The notes: a model not told the origin generated them from the letters alone. 64,000 nucleotides of DNA from Pseudonocardia sp. T1-2H (GCF_038039215.1 NZ_JBBPCL010000001.1:5828001-5892000), one strand, 5' to 3'. Numbered from the stretch's first letter, positions 51,564 through 61,351 are shown. Made by a program: numbers and translations.

Positions 51564-53000
51564 ATGCCCGCGGGACGGGGCGACGACGAGGAACGGTACG
51601 AGGCGTACGGGACACCTCCCGGCGCCGACGCCGCGGAGGAGCTCGCACACGAGCTCGCGCTGGCGGCTGCGCTCGACCGCAGCCGTTCCTCCCTGTCGCC
51701 GGACCGGCAAGCCTCGGTCCGGATGAAGCAGCGGTTGTTCGCGGCGCTCGCCGAGGAGGGCTTCGGCCCCGGCGGCGGCGTCGACACGATGGCTCCGCCG
51801 GCGGCTCCGTCGCCCGGGCCGACCGAGACGACCGCGGAGATGGCCCCCGTGGCCGGTCCGCGGCCGGACGGCGGGACAGGCGGCACGGACGCCCCGACGA
51901 CCGTGGCGGGCGTCTCGGTCGGAGCGGGCGGCACCCGCACCCTCACGAGCGCCGGTGCCGGCACGGACGTGCCGCGGGGGCGCAAGCCCCGCCACGTCCT
52001 CCCATCGGACCACCCGGACCAGCCGAACCGTCCCGGCGGCGCCCGCGGCTCGCGCCGCCCCGGCGGCCGCCCGAGCCTGCGCAAGCGGGTCGCGCTGGTC
52101 AGCGGGGCCGCCCTGCTGGCGCTCGTCGCCATCGCCGGCGGTGGCGCGCTGGTCGCCCGCAACGCCCTGCCCGGCGACGCGCTGTACGCCATGAAGCGCG
52201 CCTCGGAGTCCACCGGCACCGTCTTCACCTTCAGCGACGACGCGCTCGGCCACCGCCACCTCGACCTCGCCGCGACCCGGCTGGGCGAGATCCGCCAGAT
52301 GGTCGCCGACGGTTCCCCGGACCCGGTGCTCGTCGGCGCGGCGCTCGAACAGTTCCGCGACTCCGCCACCGCCGGGTCCGTGACCCTGCTCGGCGACGGC
52401 GCACCGACCAGCACCGAGCTGGGGGACCTGCGCACCTGGACGACGGGCCAGGCGGCCGTGATGCGGGAGATCTCCCCGTCGCTGCCCGCCGCGAACCGTT
52501 CGGACATCGAGCAGTCCTACGCACTGCTCAACGCGATGAACCAGCGCGCCGAGGCGCTGCGGGCCCGCACGGGCTGCAGCGAGGTCGTCGCGGGCGCCGA
52601 CGAGCTGGGGGCGGTCCCGGCCTCCGCGGCCTGCGTCCCGACGTCGGCGACCGTCGCCGACCCGAGCGGCGGGTCGGAGCAGCAGACCCGGCGGACGACG
52701 ACCCAGTCGTCGCAGGCCGGGACGACGACCGACCAGGACGGGACCACCACCCCGGCCCCCGAGGGCACGACGACCACCCCGCCCACGGGCACCCCGACCG
52801 AGGAGCAGGGCGATCTGCTCGACGTTCTGCCCGGCGACGGCCGGCTCGGCGTCGACGGGGCCGCCGGGAGCGCCGAGACCGCCGCGCCGGACGCCGCCGG
52901 GGGCTCCGCGGACCCGACGACCAGCAGCACGACCACACCGCCGCCGCTGCTGCCGCCGATCACCCTGCCGCCGCTGCTGCCCGGCCTGCTGGGCGGCTGA
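51564..53000 (+). CDS. rsbN: RsbN-like anti-sigma factor with DUF5667 domain
   Basis: This is a 478-residue single-pass membrane protein. Residues 1-60 (ELAHELALAAALDRSRSSLSP... RMKQRLFAALAEEG) should be the cytoplasmic sigma-binding part. A Pro/Thr-rich linker follows, one membrane helix (about 177-200, VALVSGAALLALVAIAGGGALV), then an extracytoplasmic DUF5667 segment beginning NALPGDALYAMKRASEST. The tail is Thr/Pro-rich. The domain order and position after the BldN-like sigma match Streptomyces rsbN. The ATG at 51564 has a GAGGA site; an in-frame GTG at 51549 is the alternative. Confidence 0.82.
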   Translation: MPAGRGDDEERYEAYGTPPGADAAEELAHELALAAALDRSRSSLSPDRQASVRMKQRLFAALAEEGFGPGGGVDTMAPPAAPSPGPTETTAEMAPVAGPRPDGGTGGTDAPTTVAGVSVGAGGTRTLTSAGAGTDVPRGRKPRHVLPSDHPDQPNRPGGARGSRRPGGRPSLRKRVALVSGAALLALVAIAGGGALVARNALPGDALYAMKRASESTGTVFTFSDDALGHRHLDLAATRLGEIRQMVADGSPDPVLVGAALEQFRDSATAGSVTLLGDGAPTSTELGDLRTWTTGQAAVMREISPSLPAANRSDIEQSYALLNAMNQRAEALRARTGCSEVVAGADELGAVPASAACVPTSATVADPSGGSEQQTRRTTTQSSQAGTTTDQDGTTTPAPEGTTTTPPTGTPTEEQGDLLDVLPGDGRLGVDGAAGSAETAAPDAAGGSADPTTSSTTTPPPLLPPITLPPLLPGLLGG

Positions 53001-53036
53001 TCCACTCCCATCACGGTGCACCTCTGCACGGCCCGG

Positions 53037-53063
53037 ACGGCACTCTCCTCGTGAGGGTGCCGT
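53037..53063 (+). terminator. Hairpin after rsbN
   Basis: Arms ACGGCACTCTC (53037-53047) and GAGGGTGCCGT (53053-53063) pair with one G-U, loop of 5 nt. It is located 37 nt after the rsbN stop and ends about 72 nt before the HAD start. Confidence 0.65.
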
Positions 53064-53135
53064 TCGCCCGTTCGGAAGGTTCTCGGCAAGTAGTCTGTCG
53101 GGTGTTCGTCGTCCGTCGTTCCGGAAGGCTCCCAG

Positions 53136-54149
53136 GTGGTTGGACAAGGTGACCCGCGCCCAGGCGACGGGGACACGGGGCTCGGCGGGAAGGGGCCCGG
53201 CCTGAACGGGGACGGGGCGCCGCTCGGGATGGGCGGCCGGGCCGAGGTGGCCGGCGTGGCCGAGTCCGGTGACGTCATGGACAAGGTCACCGCGCTGGAC
53301 CCCGCGGTCCGCGCCGGGGAGGCGGCCGCCGCCGCGGCCGTCGCCGCGGGCGAGACCCCGGTGGCGTCGGACGCCCCGCCGACGGACCTCACGGCCGCCG
53401 CGTTCTTCGACGTGGACAACACGATGATGGTCGGCGCGTCGATCTTCCACTTCGCCCGCGGCCTGGCCGCGCGGAAGTTCTTCACCACCTCGGACATGGC
53501 CGGGTTCGCCTGGCAGCAGATCAAGTTCCGGATCGGCGGCCGGGAGGACAAGACCGGGATCGCCGGGCACCGGGACACCGCGCTGTCGTTCGTGGCGGGC
53601 CGGCCGGTCGAGGACGTCGTCACCCTCGGCGAGGAGATCTACGACGAGCTGATGGCGGACCGGATCTGGGCCGGCACCCGCGCGCTCGCCCAGATGCACC
53701 TCGACGCCGGGCAGCGGGTCTGGCTGGTCACGGCCACCCCGGTGGAGCTCGCCCTGATCATCGCGCGCCGCCTCGGGCTCACCGGGGCCCTGGGCACCGT
53801 CGCGGAGAGCGTCGACGGGCACTACACGGGCCGGCTCGTCGGGGAGATCCTGCACGGCCCGGCCAAGGCCCACGCCGTGCGCGCGCTGGCCGCCACCGAG
53901 GGACTGGACCTGCGGCGCTGCGCCGCCTACTCGGACTCGGTGAACGACGTGCCGATGCTCTCGGCCGTCGGTACCGCGGTCGCGGTCAACCCGGACTCGG
54001 AGCTGCGGGACGTCGCGAAGGCCCGCGGGTGGCAGGTCCGGGACTTCCGGACGGGTCGCAGGGCCGCCCGGATCGGCGTCCCGTCCGTGCTGGGCGCCGG
54101 GGCCGTCGCGGGCGCCGTGGCGGCGGGCGTGGCGTACAGACGCCGCTGA
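53136..54149 (+). CDS. HAD-IB family hydrolase (SerB/CicA-like)
   Basis: This 337-residue phosphatase follows a Gly/Ala-rich N-terminal extension of about 85 residues. HAD motifs: [14 protein letters not shown] (nucleophile Asp), II WLVTATP, III near [25 protein letters not shown] hydrophobic C-terminal helix ([20 protein letters not shown]) may anchor it to the membrane. Homologues lie next to the adjacent acyltransferase in many actinobacteria, suggesting lysophosphatidate or phosphoserine-type substrates; not established. It starts with GTG at 53136. Confidence 0.88.
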   Translation: MVGQGDPRPGDGDTGLGGKGPGLNGDGAPLGMGGRAEVAGVAESGDVMDKVTALDPAVRAGEAAAAAAVAAGETPVASDAPPTDLTAAAFFDVDNTMMVGASIFHFARGLAARKFFTTSDMAGFAWQQIKFRIGGREDKTGIAGHRDTALSFVAGRPVEDVVTLGEEIYDELMADRIWAGTRALAQMHLDAGQRVWLVTATPVELALIIARRLGLTGALGTVAESVDGHYTGRLVGEILHGPAKAHAVRALAATEGLDLRRCAAYSDSVNDVPMLSAVGTAVAVNPDSELRDVAKARGWQVRDFRTGRRAARIGVPSVLGAGAVAGAVAAGVAYRRR

Positions 54150-54156
54150 CGCGGCC

Positions 54157-54198
54157 CGTGCGCGGATGACGTTGTTCCAGCGACGTTTTCCGCGCACG
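54157..54198. terminator. Hairpin between convergent HAD and acyltransferase genes
   Basis: 10-bp arms CGTGCGCGGA (54157-54166) and TCCGCGCACG (54189-54198). The loop contains a GACGTT repeated twice. It can serve both strands; a short TTTT precedes the right arm. Confidence 0.75.
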
Positions 54199-54206
54199 AC
54201 CCCCGG

Positions 54207-55223
54207 TCAGCCGAGGAAGACGTTCCTGCGCTGGCTCAGCAGCCGGTAGAGGGTGTGCTGGATGGTCTCGCGCACCTGGTCCGTCAGGTTGAACACCAGC
54301 ATCGGGTCGTCGGCGTCCGCGGGATCGTGCCGGTCCGTCCGGATCGGCTCACCGAACTCGATGTACCACTTCGACGGCAGCGGGATCGCCCCGAGCGCGC
54401 CGAGCAGCGGGAACAGCGGCGTGACCGGGAAGTACGGCGCCCCGATCAGCCGGGCCAGCGGCGCGATGTCCCCGATCTTGGGGTAGATCTCCTCGGCCCC
54501 GACGATCGAGCACGGGATGATCGGCACACCGGTCCGCAGCGCCGCCGACACGAAGCCGCCGCGGCCGAAGCGCTGCAGCTTGTAGCGGTCCCGGAACGGC
54601 TTCCCGATGCCCTTGAAGCCCTCCGGGTAGACGCCGACGAGCTCGCCGGAGTCCATCAGCCGCTCGGCGTCCGGCATGCAGGCGAGCGTGGCGCCGTTCT
54701 TGCGGGCCAGCTCGCCCACGATCGGGAGCTTGAACATCAGGTCGGCGCCGAGGAGGCGTAGCTGGCGGTGCCGCGGATGGTCGTCGTGCAGGGCGACGAT
54801 GGTCATCAACGCGTCCAGCGGCAGGGTGCCCGAGTGGTTGGCGACGATCAGCGCGCCGCCGGTGTCCGGGACGTTGTGCATGCCGATGGTCTCGACCCGG
54901 AACCACTTGCGGTACAGCGGGCGGACCGCCGGGAGCAGCACCGAGTCCGCGAGGTCGCGGTCGTAGCCGAACTCGTCGACCGTGTAGTCCCCGGACAGGC
55001 GGCGCCGGGCGAAGGCCAGGAGCTGCTCGAGCCCCACCTCCCAGGCGGCGGGGTTCGGAGCCGGCTCGGGTTCGGGCTCCCGCACCGCCGACGGGTGGGT
55101 GATCGGTTCCGCCGGTGGCCCGGAGCTTCGGTTGCGCCGCGCCCCACTCCCCGCGCCCAGCTTCCAGCGCGTCCGTGACCCGTTCTCGTCAGCGTGCAGC
55201 GGGATGACCCGTGCTTCCGGCAC
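54207..55223 (-). CDS. 1-acylglycerol-3-phosphate O-acyltransferase family protein
   Basis: This 338-residue PlsC-type acyltransferase has motif I NHSGTLPLD (H-X4-D, about residue 130), motif III GVYPEGFKGIGK and motif IV IPCSIVGAEEIYP. A hydrophilic N-terminal region of about 65 residues is variable. It acylates a lysolipid such as lysophosphatidate. From memory it corresponds to Rv0502 of M. tuberculosis. It begins 108 nt downstream of the epimerase gene on the same strand. Confidence 0.9.
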   Translation of the reverse strand: MPEARVIPLHADENGSRTRWKLGAGSGARRNRSSGPPAEPITHPSAVREPEPEPAPNPAAWEVGLEQLLAFARRRLSGDYTVDEFGYDRDLADSVLLPAVRPLYRKWFRVETIGMHNVPDTGGALIVANHSGTLPLDALMTIVALHDDHPRHRQLRLLGADLMFKLPIVGELARKNGATLACMPDAERLMDSGELVGVYPEGFKGIGKPFRDRYKLQRFGRGGFVSAALRTGVPIIPCSIVGAEEIYPKIGDIAPLARLIGAPYFPVTPLFPLLGALGAIPLPSKWYIEFGEPIRTDRHDPADADDPMLVFNLTDQVRETIQHTLYRLLSQRRNVFLG

Positions 55224-55330
55224 GCCGACCCCCTCTCGCCGAAGAACCTCGTGCGCTCGTGCTCACCGTCACGAACTGCCGTCTCTACGTGACGACGGCG
55301 ACGCCGTCAACCACCCCGCGCCGAGCGGCC

Positions 55331-56411
55331 TCAATGCAGCAACCGGGCCAGGGACAGCACACCCCGCTCCACGGAGGCGAGCCGCTCCGACCCGAGGACC
55401 GGGCGCAGTGCCCGGCCTCGAACGTAGTCGTCGAAGGCCTGGGCCGTGGTCCACCGCGGGGCGAATCCGAACTCCTCCTTCAGCCGGGCGGTGTCGACGA
55501 CCCTGCCGAAGTTGAGGAAGCGCATCTGCTCCGGCGAGAAGTCCACGACCCGGGCGCCGCGCAGGATCCGCCCGACCGGTCCCACCGCGGCGCTGGGGAC
55601 GCCGATGGCGATCTTCCCGGCACGCCGGATGGCCTGGGAGAGCAGCAGCACGCCGTCCGCCGCGACGTTGTAGACGCCCGGGAGCTCCTGGGTGGCCGCG
55701 CGCTCGAGCACGGCGAGGCCGTCCTCCTCGTGCAGCAGCTGGACGCGGGCGTCGTAGCCGAGCACCGTCGGGACGACCGGGAGCATGAAGTAGCCGGTGA
55801 GCACGGTGTCGATGCGCGGGCCGATGAAGTTCGAGAACCGCAGCACGGTGACCGAGACGTCCGGCCGGCGCCGGCCGAAGCCGCGCAGGTAGCCCTCGAT
55901 CTCCGCGGCGTCCTTCGCGTAGCCGCCGGACGGGAAGCTCCTTGGGCGTCATGGCCTCGTCGAACAGGGCCGGGTCCCGCGGGCTGGAGCCGTAGACGGC
56001 GGTCGTGGACTTGAGGACCATGCGGCGGACCGACGGGGCCTTCTGGCACGCGGCGAGGAGCTGCATCGTGCCGATGACGTTCATCTCCTTCATCGCCGTC
56101 CGCCCGCCGGAGGAGCCCGGGGTGGAGGAGAGCGACGCGTGCACCACGGTGTCCACCGCGGCGCCGGAGATGACCTTGGCGATGAGCGGGTTGCGGATGT
56201 CCGCGCGGACGAACTCGGCGCGGCCCATCCGGCGCAGCAGGTCCCGGGGCGGCGGCACGGTGTCCACGCCCAGCACCCGGTCGATGTCCGGGTCCGCGGC
56301 GAGTCGCGCGGCCAGGTTGCCCCCGAGGAACTTGCTCACCCCGGTGACGAGCACGACCGACGGCTTCGTTCCGGGTGGGGACGTCCGGCCGTTCGTCCGT
56401 GAGCTGGCCAT
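55331..56411 (-). pseudogene. NAD-dependent epimerase/dehydratase (extended SDR), frameshifted
   Basis: After removing one base near 55938-55941 this is a 359-residue extended SDR. The N-terminal NAD motif is VTGVSKFLGGNLAARL, the SDR serine/tyrosine region STTAVYGSSP, and the second half (SGGYAKDAAEIEGYL, then VTVLRFSNFIGPR) is in the other frame. It is similar to the GalE2-like proteins encoded next to the acyltransferase in mycobacteria. As written, the frame loses homology after about residue 157. Sugar-nucleotide epimerisation is the family role; the substrate is unknown. It starts with ATG at 56409-56411. Confidence 0.8.
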
Positions 56412-56469
56412 CAGGATCCGGGCCTTCCTGCTGCGTCGCGACGGGGAGGAGGTGCTCCGCCGACACCGA

Positions 56470-56500
56470 ACCCCCGGGTCGCACGGGGCGACCCGGGGGT
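56470..56500 (-). terminator. Hairpin after bS22
   Basis: 13-bp stem (ACCCCCGGGTCGC / GCGACCCGGGGGT) with an ACGGG loop, 60 nt beyond the bS22 stop and upstream of the epimerase start, both on the minus strand. Confidence 0.75.
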
Positions 56501-56560
56501 CGGGGGTTGTACCGGCGACGACCGGCCCTGGTCGTTCATCGGGCCGGCGCCGCCGTCACG

Positions 56561-56662
56561 TCACTTGCCGAGCTTGCGACGCTGCACGCGGGTCTTACGA
56601 AGGAGCTTGCGGTGCTTCTTCTTCGACATCCGCTTGCGGCGCTTCTTGATGACTGAGCCCAT
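56561..56662 (-). CDS. Small ribosomal subunit protein bS22 (AURKAIP1/COX24 domain)
   Basis: This is a 33-residue, extremely basic peptide ([20 protein letters not shown] then [13 protein letters not shown]). It matches the tiny actinobacterial protein annotated as Rv0500B in M. tuberculosis and later seen as bS22 in mycobacterial ribosome structures. Start: ATG at 56660-56662 with a GGGAGGG site. Its location between proC/excisionase-type genes and the epimerase is the same as in mycobacteria. Confidence 0.92.
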   Translation of the reverse strand: MGSVIKKRRKRMSKKKHRKLLRKTRVQRRKLGK

Positions 56663-56846
56663 GCGTCAGGCCCTCCCTGCTCTGTTGCGTCACGTGTGGT
56701 GCGTTACGGGTGTCCCGTCCGAGCCCGCGGCCACACGAGAGGACCGGAGACCGCGCGGACATCGCGCGCACGCACGCGCGGACGGCGAGACGATGACCGA
56801 CCTCGGATCCTACCTGCCGGGGTCCGGGACGGCGCAGCCCGGGCGG

Positions 56847-57098
56847 TCAGCCCGCGTCGAAGTAGGCGCTGCGCAGGTAGTCCTCGACCGCGCGCTTCGG
56901 GACCCGGAAGGACCGACCCACCCGCGCGGCCGGGAGCTCCCCGCCGTGGACGAGCCGGTACACGGTCATCTTCGAGACCCGCATCATGGCGGCGACCTCG
57001 GCGACGGTCAGGAACTGCACCGCGCCCAGGCCTATCTGGTCGGGCCTGCCCGGCGGCTGTTCGGGCGTGCCCTGCTGTTCGGGCGTTCCGGAGGCCAT
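56847..57098 (-). CDS. Excisionase-type helix-turn-helix DNA-binding protein
   Basis: This is an 83-residue protein. After a Gln/Pro/Gly-rich N-terminus, residues about 28-78 form a MerR/excisionase-like winged HTH: FLTVAEVAAMMRVSKMTVYRLVHGGELPAARVGRSFRV. It resembles BldC in fold but is a separate family, conserved beside proC in actinobacteria (Rv0500A in mycobacteria, from memory). No integrase or attachment site is nearby, so it is a chromosomal regulator rather than a phage excisionase. Confidence 0.87.
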   Translation of the reverse strand: MASGTPEQQGTPEQPPGRPDQIGLGAVQFLTVAEVAAMMRVSKMTVYRLVHGGELPAARVGRSFRVPKRAVEDYLRSAYFDAG

Positions 57099-57272
57099 CC
57101 GAACACCGCCTTCCTCGACTCCGCCGAGCCGTCCGGGGTGGCGTCCCCGGGCGGGTTCAGGCGTGTGAGAGCTGAGTCTAGCGGGACCGATGTGACGACT
57201 TCGACAGGCTCACCACACGGGTGAGGTCTTCAGCCGCGCGTCAGGGTGATCTGTCCTCGTCCGATCGGGGCG

Positions 57273-58082
57273 TCACTTCTGCACCGTCCGTCCCAGCTCC
57301 ACCGATCGGTCGCGGGCGGCCTCGATCGCGGCGATGAGCGCCGCACGCACTCCGTGACGTTCGAGCTCACGGATGGCGGAGATCGTGGTCCCCGCCGGTG
57401 AGGTGACGTTCTCCCGCAGGATGACGGGGTGGTCGTCGGACTCGCGGAGCATGACGGCGGCCCCGTAGGCGGACTGCACGATCAGGTCCGCGGCGACGGC
57501 GCGCGGCAGGCCCAGCAGGATCCCGGCGTCGATCATGGCTTCGACCAGGTAGAAGAAGTACGCCGGGCCGGAGCCGGAGAGCGCGGTCACGGCGTCCTGC
57601 TGGGTCTCCGGGACCCGGACGACGCGGCCGACCGCACCGAGCAGCTCCTCGACGACGGCCAGGTGCTCGTCGGTGGCGTGGCTGCCGGCGGAGATCGCGC
57701 TCATCGCCTCGCCGACCACCATCGGGGTGTTCGGCATGACCCGCACGACCGGGGTGCCCGCGGGCAGCCCGCCCTCGAACAGCGCGGTCGGCAGCCCCGC
57801 GCACAGCGTGACGACGAGCGTGCCGGCGCCGAGCGCGCCGTCCAGCTCCCGCAGGACGGGCGCGATGTCCTGCGGCTTGACGGCGACGACCACGACGTCC
57901 GCCTTCGCCGCGGCCGTCGGCACGTCCGCGCTCTCGACCCCCAGCCGCCCGGTCAGCTCGGCCGCCCGCTCGGGGTGGCGTTCGGTGAACACCAGGTCCC
58001 CGGGCGCCCGCCCGGCCTTCAACAGCCCCGACAGGAGCGCCTCGCCGATCTTCCCGGCCCCCAGCACCGCGATGCGTGTCAT
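57273..58082 (-). CDS. proC: Pyrroline-5-carboxylate reductase
   Basis: This 269-residue NAD(P)H-dependent enzyme performs the last step of proline synthesis. It has the N-terminal Rossmann motif IAVLGAGKIGEALL, VVVVAVKPQDI, RVMPNTPMVVGEAMSA and the C-terminal signature ALSGSGPAYFFYLVEAMIDAG with RENVTSPAGTTISAIREL. Length and motifs are complete. It is preceded by the thioesterase gene on the same strand, 47 nt away. Confidence 0.96.
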   Translation of the reverse strand: MTRIAVLGAGKIGEALLSGLLKAGRAPGDLVFTERHPERAAELTGRLGVESADVPTAAAKADVVVVAVKPQDIAPVLRELDGALGAGTLVVTLCAGLPTALFEGGLPAGTPVVRVMPNTPMVVGEAMSAISAGSHATDEHLAVVEELLGAVGRVVRVPETQQDAVTALSGSGPAYFFYLVEAMIDAGILLGLPRAVAADLIVQSAYGAAVMLRESDDHPVILRENVTSPAGTTISAIRELERHGVRAALIAAIEAARDRSVELGRTVQK

Positions 58083-58129
58083 GGGCCCGACGGTAGCCGC
58101 CGGGTCCGCCGGGCCGCCGGGGAGTCGGG

Positions 58130-58963
58130 TCAGGGGCGGGGCAGCGGCGCCAGGGCGATCTGGCGGGCCTGGCAGACCAGCCGGCCCGCCGAGTCGACGA
58201 CGGTGACGTCCTCGTCGAACCAGGTTCCCCGCACCGACGCCGAGCGGGACTCCAGGCGCAGCCAGCCCGGCGCCGGGTGGGCCCGGAGCAACGCGGTGAG
58301 CTGCACCGTCGGCGCCCAGCCCGGGTCGCCGAGGTTGAACAGCGTCGGCGGCAGGATGTCCCCCGCAAGCAGCGCGTAGAGGACGTCGGGCTCCTCGCCG
58401 ATCGGTCGCGTCCAGCCGCGGATGATCGGCGGACCCTGCTCGCCCCGGACGAACGGGATCGTCTCGCCGTCGTAGCGGACCTCCGTGGAGGCGGCGAGCC
58501 CCACGGCCGGGACGAGCCGGCTCGCGCTCCGGTCGAGCGCCTCGGCGGGCGGCTCCGCGGCGATGTCCGGCAGGTCGGACCAGCGCGGTGCGTCCGTGGG
58601 CAGCCGGCCTGCGGTCACCGTGGCCGTCAGCATGAGCTTGTCGCCCTGGGTCATCCGGACCGCGGCGACCGACGCCGTGCGGCCCAGCTTGAGCACCTCC
58701 GTGCTCATCTCGACGGGCCCGAGGCCCGGAGCCCGCAGGAACTCGGTGCTGATCGCGACGGGGTCGAGCGCGGTGCCCGTCCCGGCGGCCAGCCGGCCCA
58801 GCGCGGCCTTGGCCAGCAGCACCATCAGCAGTCCGCCATGGGCCTTGTCCCCGACCGCGAACCGCTCACCGATCTCGGCGGTGAACCGGCCGTCGCCGGC
58901 GTCCGCGACGACCGTCGACTCCGAGAACGGGCGCCGGGTCACCTCCTGCGCGGGGGCGCTCAT
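58130..58963 (-). CDS. Acyl-CoA thioesterase family protein (double hotdog)
   Basis: This is a 277-residue protein. Two hotdog-like halves are suggested by FAVGDKAHGGLLMVLLAKAALG with the His-Gly-Gly pattern near residue 35, and by DPGWAPTVQLTALLRAHPAPGWLRLESRS in the second half. It resembles the TesB-like/4HBT_3 proteins that cleave acyl-CoA esters. From memory it corresponds to Rv0499. The start is the ATG at 58961-58963; 17 upstream codons of open frame are ignored. Confidence 0.8.
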   Translation of the reverse strand: MSAPAQEVTRRPFSESTVVADAGDGRFTAEIGERFAVGDKAHGGLLMVLLAKAALGRLAAGTGTALDPVAISTEFLRAPGLGPVEMSTEVLKLGRTASVAAVRMTQGDKLMLTATVTAGRLPTDAPRWSDLPDIAAEPPAEALDRSASRLVPAVGLAASTEVRYDGETIPFVRGEQGPPIIRGWTRPIGEEPDVLYALLAGDILPPTLFNLGDPGWAPTVQLTALLRAHPAPGWLRLESRSASVRGTWFDEDVTVVDSAGRLVCQARQIALAPLPRP

Positions 58964-59045
58964 GATCGTCCTTGGGAGTGGCGGGGAACGAGACACATGC
59001 ATTACGGGTACCACCCGGCCGCCGCGGCGACCGAGGCCCTGTGAC

Positions 59046-59918
59046 CTACATCAACCCGGTCACGCGGATCGGCGCCGGGCCCGGACGGGGCGCGGGGACC
59101 GGCCCGGGCTGCAGGTTCAGCCTCGCGTAGAGCAGCGAATCATTGAGCATCGCCACACGCGCCTGGCGAGTCCGGGCCCGCCGGGTGCTGACCTCGAGGA
59201 CGACGACGCCGCCGGCGTGGGCGAACGGGCCGGCGCTCAGCCGTTCGCAGACCTCGCGGCAGGGCTGGTTGCCGCGGCCGGGGACGAGGTGCTCGTCCCG
59301 CGGGGTGCCGCTCCCGTCCGTCAGGTGGACGTGCACGAGGCCGGCGCCCATCCGCTCCTGCATCGCGAGGGCGTCCGAGCCGGCGGCGGCGGTGTGCGAG
59401 AGATCGAGAGTGTAGAAGGCGTGGCCGACCTCGGTGGGATCGAAGCCGGGCGAGTACGGGACGGTCCGGATCCCGCCACGGCGCACCGGGAACATGTTCT
59501 CGACGGCCAGCCGGACGCCGGCGGTCTCGCCGGCCCGGGCGACCTCGTCGGAGAACGCGCCGGCGTAGCGGCGCTGCCAGCGGAACGGCGGGTGCAGGAC
59601 GACGGTGCGGGCCCCCAGGAGGTCCGCGGCGACGACGGAACGCCGGATACGGCCGATCGGGTCCGAACCCCACACGCGCTGGGTCACGGCCAGGCAGGGG
59701 GCGTGCACGGCCAGCACGGGGACGCCGTAGCGCCGGACGAGCCGGTCGACCGCGCGGACGTCCTGGCTCACCGGATCCGTCCAGATCATCAGCTCGACGC
59801 CGTCGTAGCCCAGGTCCGCGGCGATCTCGAACGCGGCGGCGGCCGGTTCGGGGTAGACGGACGCGGTGGAGAGCGCGACCGGCGGCACCGGCGCGGCTCC
59901 GTTCCCCAACCCGTCCAC
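59046..59918 (-). CDS. Sugar phosphate isomerase/epimerase-like TIM-barrel protein
   Basis: This 290-residue xylose-isomerase-like (AP endonuclease 2 fold) protein has beta-strand/metal-site patterns ALSTASVYPEP, DGVELMIWTD, VLAVHAPCL, TVVLHPPFRWQ, LAVENMFP, TLDLSHTAA and HVHLTDGSG, the last supplying metal ligands. Function is unknown; it is a homologue of Rv0498. It starts with GTG at 59916-59918, two bases after the stop of the upstream membrane-protein gene, so it is in the same operon as ppx. Confidence 0.87.
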   Translation of the reverse strand: MDGLGNGAAPVPPVALSTASVYPEPAAAAFEIAADLGYDGVELMIWTDPVSQDVRAVDRLVRRYGVPVLAVHAPCLAVTQRVWGSDPIGRIRRSVVAADLLGARTVVLHPPFRWQRRYAGAFSDEVARAGETAGVRLAVENMFPVRRGGIRTVPYSPGFDPTEVGHAFYTLDLSHTAAAGSDALAMQERMGAGLVHVHLTDGSGTPRDEHLVPGRGNQPCREVCERLSAGPFAHAGGVVVLEVSTRRARTRQARVAMLNDSLLYARLNLQPGPVPAPRPGPAPIRVTGLM

Positions 59919-59920
59919 GG

Positions 59921-61351
59921 CTAGCGGTCGAGCAGGACGAGGATCGCCGGGGACACCGTGAGCAGCAGCCCGACGAGGACTGCGAACACGGTGGTCCGCA
60001 GGTCGTCGTTGCGCAGGAGCGCACGGACCCCGATGACCAGGCCGACCGTCAGGATCACCGCCGCGGCGAGGGCCACCACCGGCAGGTTGAACCAGAGGTA
60101 CCGGAACCCGACCCAGATGGCCGCGCCCGCGAGAGCACCGGCGATCCACTGGCCGATGACCACGGCCCAGGCCTGCCCCGTGCCGGCCTCCTCGTCGAGG
60201 TCGTCGTCCTCTTCGAGCTCCGCGACGCGACGGCGGCTGCCGAGCCCGGCGGGGGCCTCGTCCGGATGCACGCGACGGCCCGCGGGGTGCTCGTCGCCCT
60301 CCAGCTCGTCGTCGAGGTCGTCCGGGTCGAAGGCCGCTGCCTCGGTGGCCGGGCCGCCGTCGTCCGCGGGGCGGCCGGGGGCGTCGTCGTCGTCCAGCGG
60401 GGGGGCGCCGAGCTGGGTCGGCGGGCCGCCGTCGTCCGCGAGAGCCCGCGCCCGGTCCGCGGCGCCGCGCTCGCCCCGGCGGGGGGCGTCGATCGGGCCG
60501 GTCGACGGCTCGGCACCGGCCTTGTCGCTGTAGCGGGGGATCTGCTCGGTGGGGCGCTCCGGAGCCGTGGCCCGGGCCGCCGGCCGCCCGTTCGTCACGG
60601 GCGCGGACGCGGGTGACGGGAAGGTGGCGCGCGGCGGCATGCCGCGGCCCGGGGACTGGGCGGGGCCCTGCAGGCTCTGGGCCTGGCCGGGGCGGGCCGG
60701 GGGCTGGGGCCGGCCGACGCGCTCCGGGGAGGGCTGCTGGGTCTGCCGGTCGGAGATCCGGGGGTTGCGGGCCCATGGGTCCTGGGCCCGGCGGTCCGGA
60801 GCCGGACGGTCCGGAGCCGGACGATCGGGAACCGGACGATCGGGGGCGTCCGTGGCGGGCTCCGGGGCGCGGCGGCGTCCCGTGTACGCCGCGACCCCGT
60901 TCGTGCCGGAGCCGTTCGGGGCGTATGCGGTGCGGCCGTTGCTCCCGGCCTCCGGGGTGCCGGCGTCCCAGCCACCCGCGGGGCCGCCGTCGACGGGCGG
61001 ACGACCGGACTCGCGGCCGTTGCTGTCGAAGCCGTTGCGGCCCGCTCCGTTCCGGTCCGGTCCGGCGCTGCGGAACCCGCCGCCACCACCCGCGCCCGGC
61101 TCGGGCGCGGCCCGTCGCCCGGTGGACGCGGGTTCCTCGCTGAGCCACGGCCGGGCGGTGGGCACCTGCGGGCCGACCGTCGCGGCGCCGGTGGGCGCGG
61201 CGCGGCGCCCGCCGGAGCCCTCGCCGTCGGGCGGCTCGACGGAGTCGTCGGCCTCTCGGCGGCGTCGCCGACGACCGGCGCCGCCGCCGCCGTTCTCGGC
61301 GAGCAGCTCGGCGACCGTGCGCTGACGGGGCTGGTCGATCTCTGAACTCAT
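59921..61351 (-). CDS. Pro/Asp-rich protein with three C-terminal membrane helices
   Basis: This is a 476-residue protein. The N-terminus [14 protein letters not shown] is a conserved actinobacterial pattern. Residues about 25-390 are low-complexity (Pro, Arg, Asp, Gly), including [13 protein letters not shown] repeats. Three hydrophobic helices occupy about residues 395-475 ([61 protein letters not shown]). Function is unknown; homologue of Rv0497. The ATG overlaps the ppx stop by 4 nt. Confidence 0.83.
   Translation of the reverse strand: MSSEIDQPRQRTVAELLAENGGGGAGRRRRRREADDSVEPPDGEGSGGRRAAPTGAATVGPQVPTARPWLSEEPASTGRRAAPEPGAGGGGGFRSAGPDRNGAGRNGFDSNGRESGRPPVDGGPAGGWDAGTPEAGSNGRTAYAPNGSGTNGVAAYTGRRRAPEPATDAPDRPVPDRPAPDRPAPDRRAQDPWARNPRISDRQTQQPSPERVGRPQPPARPGQAQSLQGPAQSPGRGMPPRATFPSPASAPVTNGRPAARATAPERPTEQIPRYSDKAGAEPSTGPIDAPRRGERGAADRARALADDGGPPTQLGAPPLDDDDAPGRPADDGGPATEAAAFDPDDLDDELEGDEHPAGRRVHPDEAPAGLGSRRRVAELEEDDDLDEEAGTGQAWAVVIGQWIAGALAGAAIWVGFRYLWFNLPVVALAAAVILTVGLVIGVRALLRNDDLRTTVFAVLVGLLLTVSPAILVLLDR
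60792..60851. repeat. Four 15-bp tandem repeats in the Pro/Asp-rich gene
   Basis: Units CGGTCCGGAGCCGGA (60792-60821, two exact copies), then CGATCGGGAACCGGA and a diverged fourth. They encode PDRPAPDRP repeats on the minus strand; the period preserves the frame. Confidence 0.85.

Noticed and set aside
56847..57098. Phage excisionase
   Set aside because: No integrase, attachment repeats or phage genes; this small HTH gene is conserved next to proC in actinobacteria.
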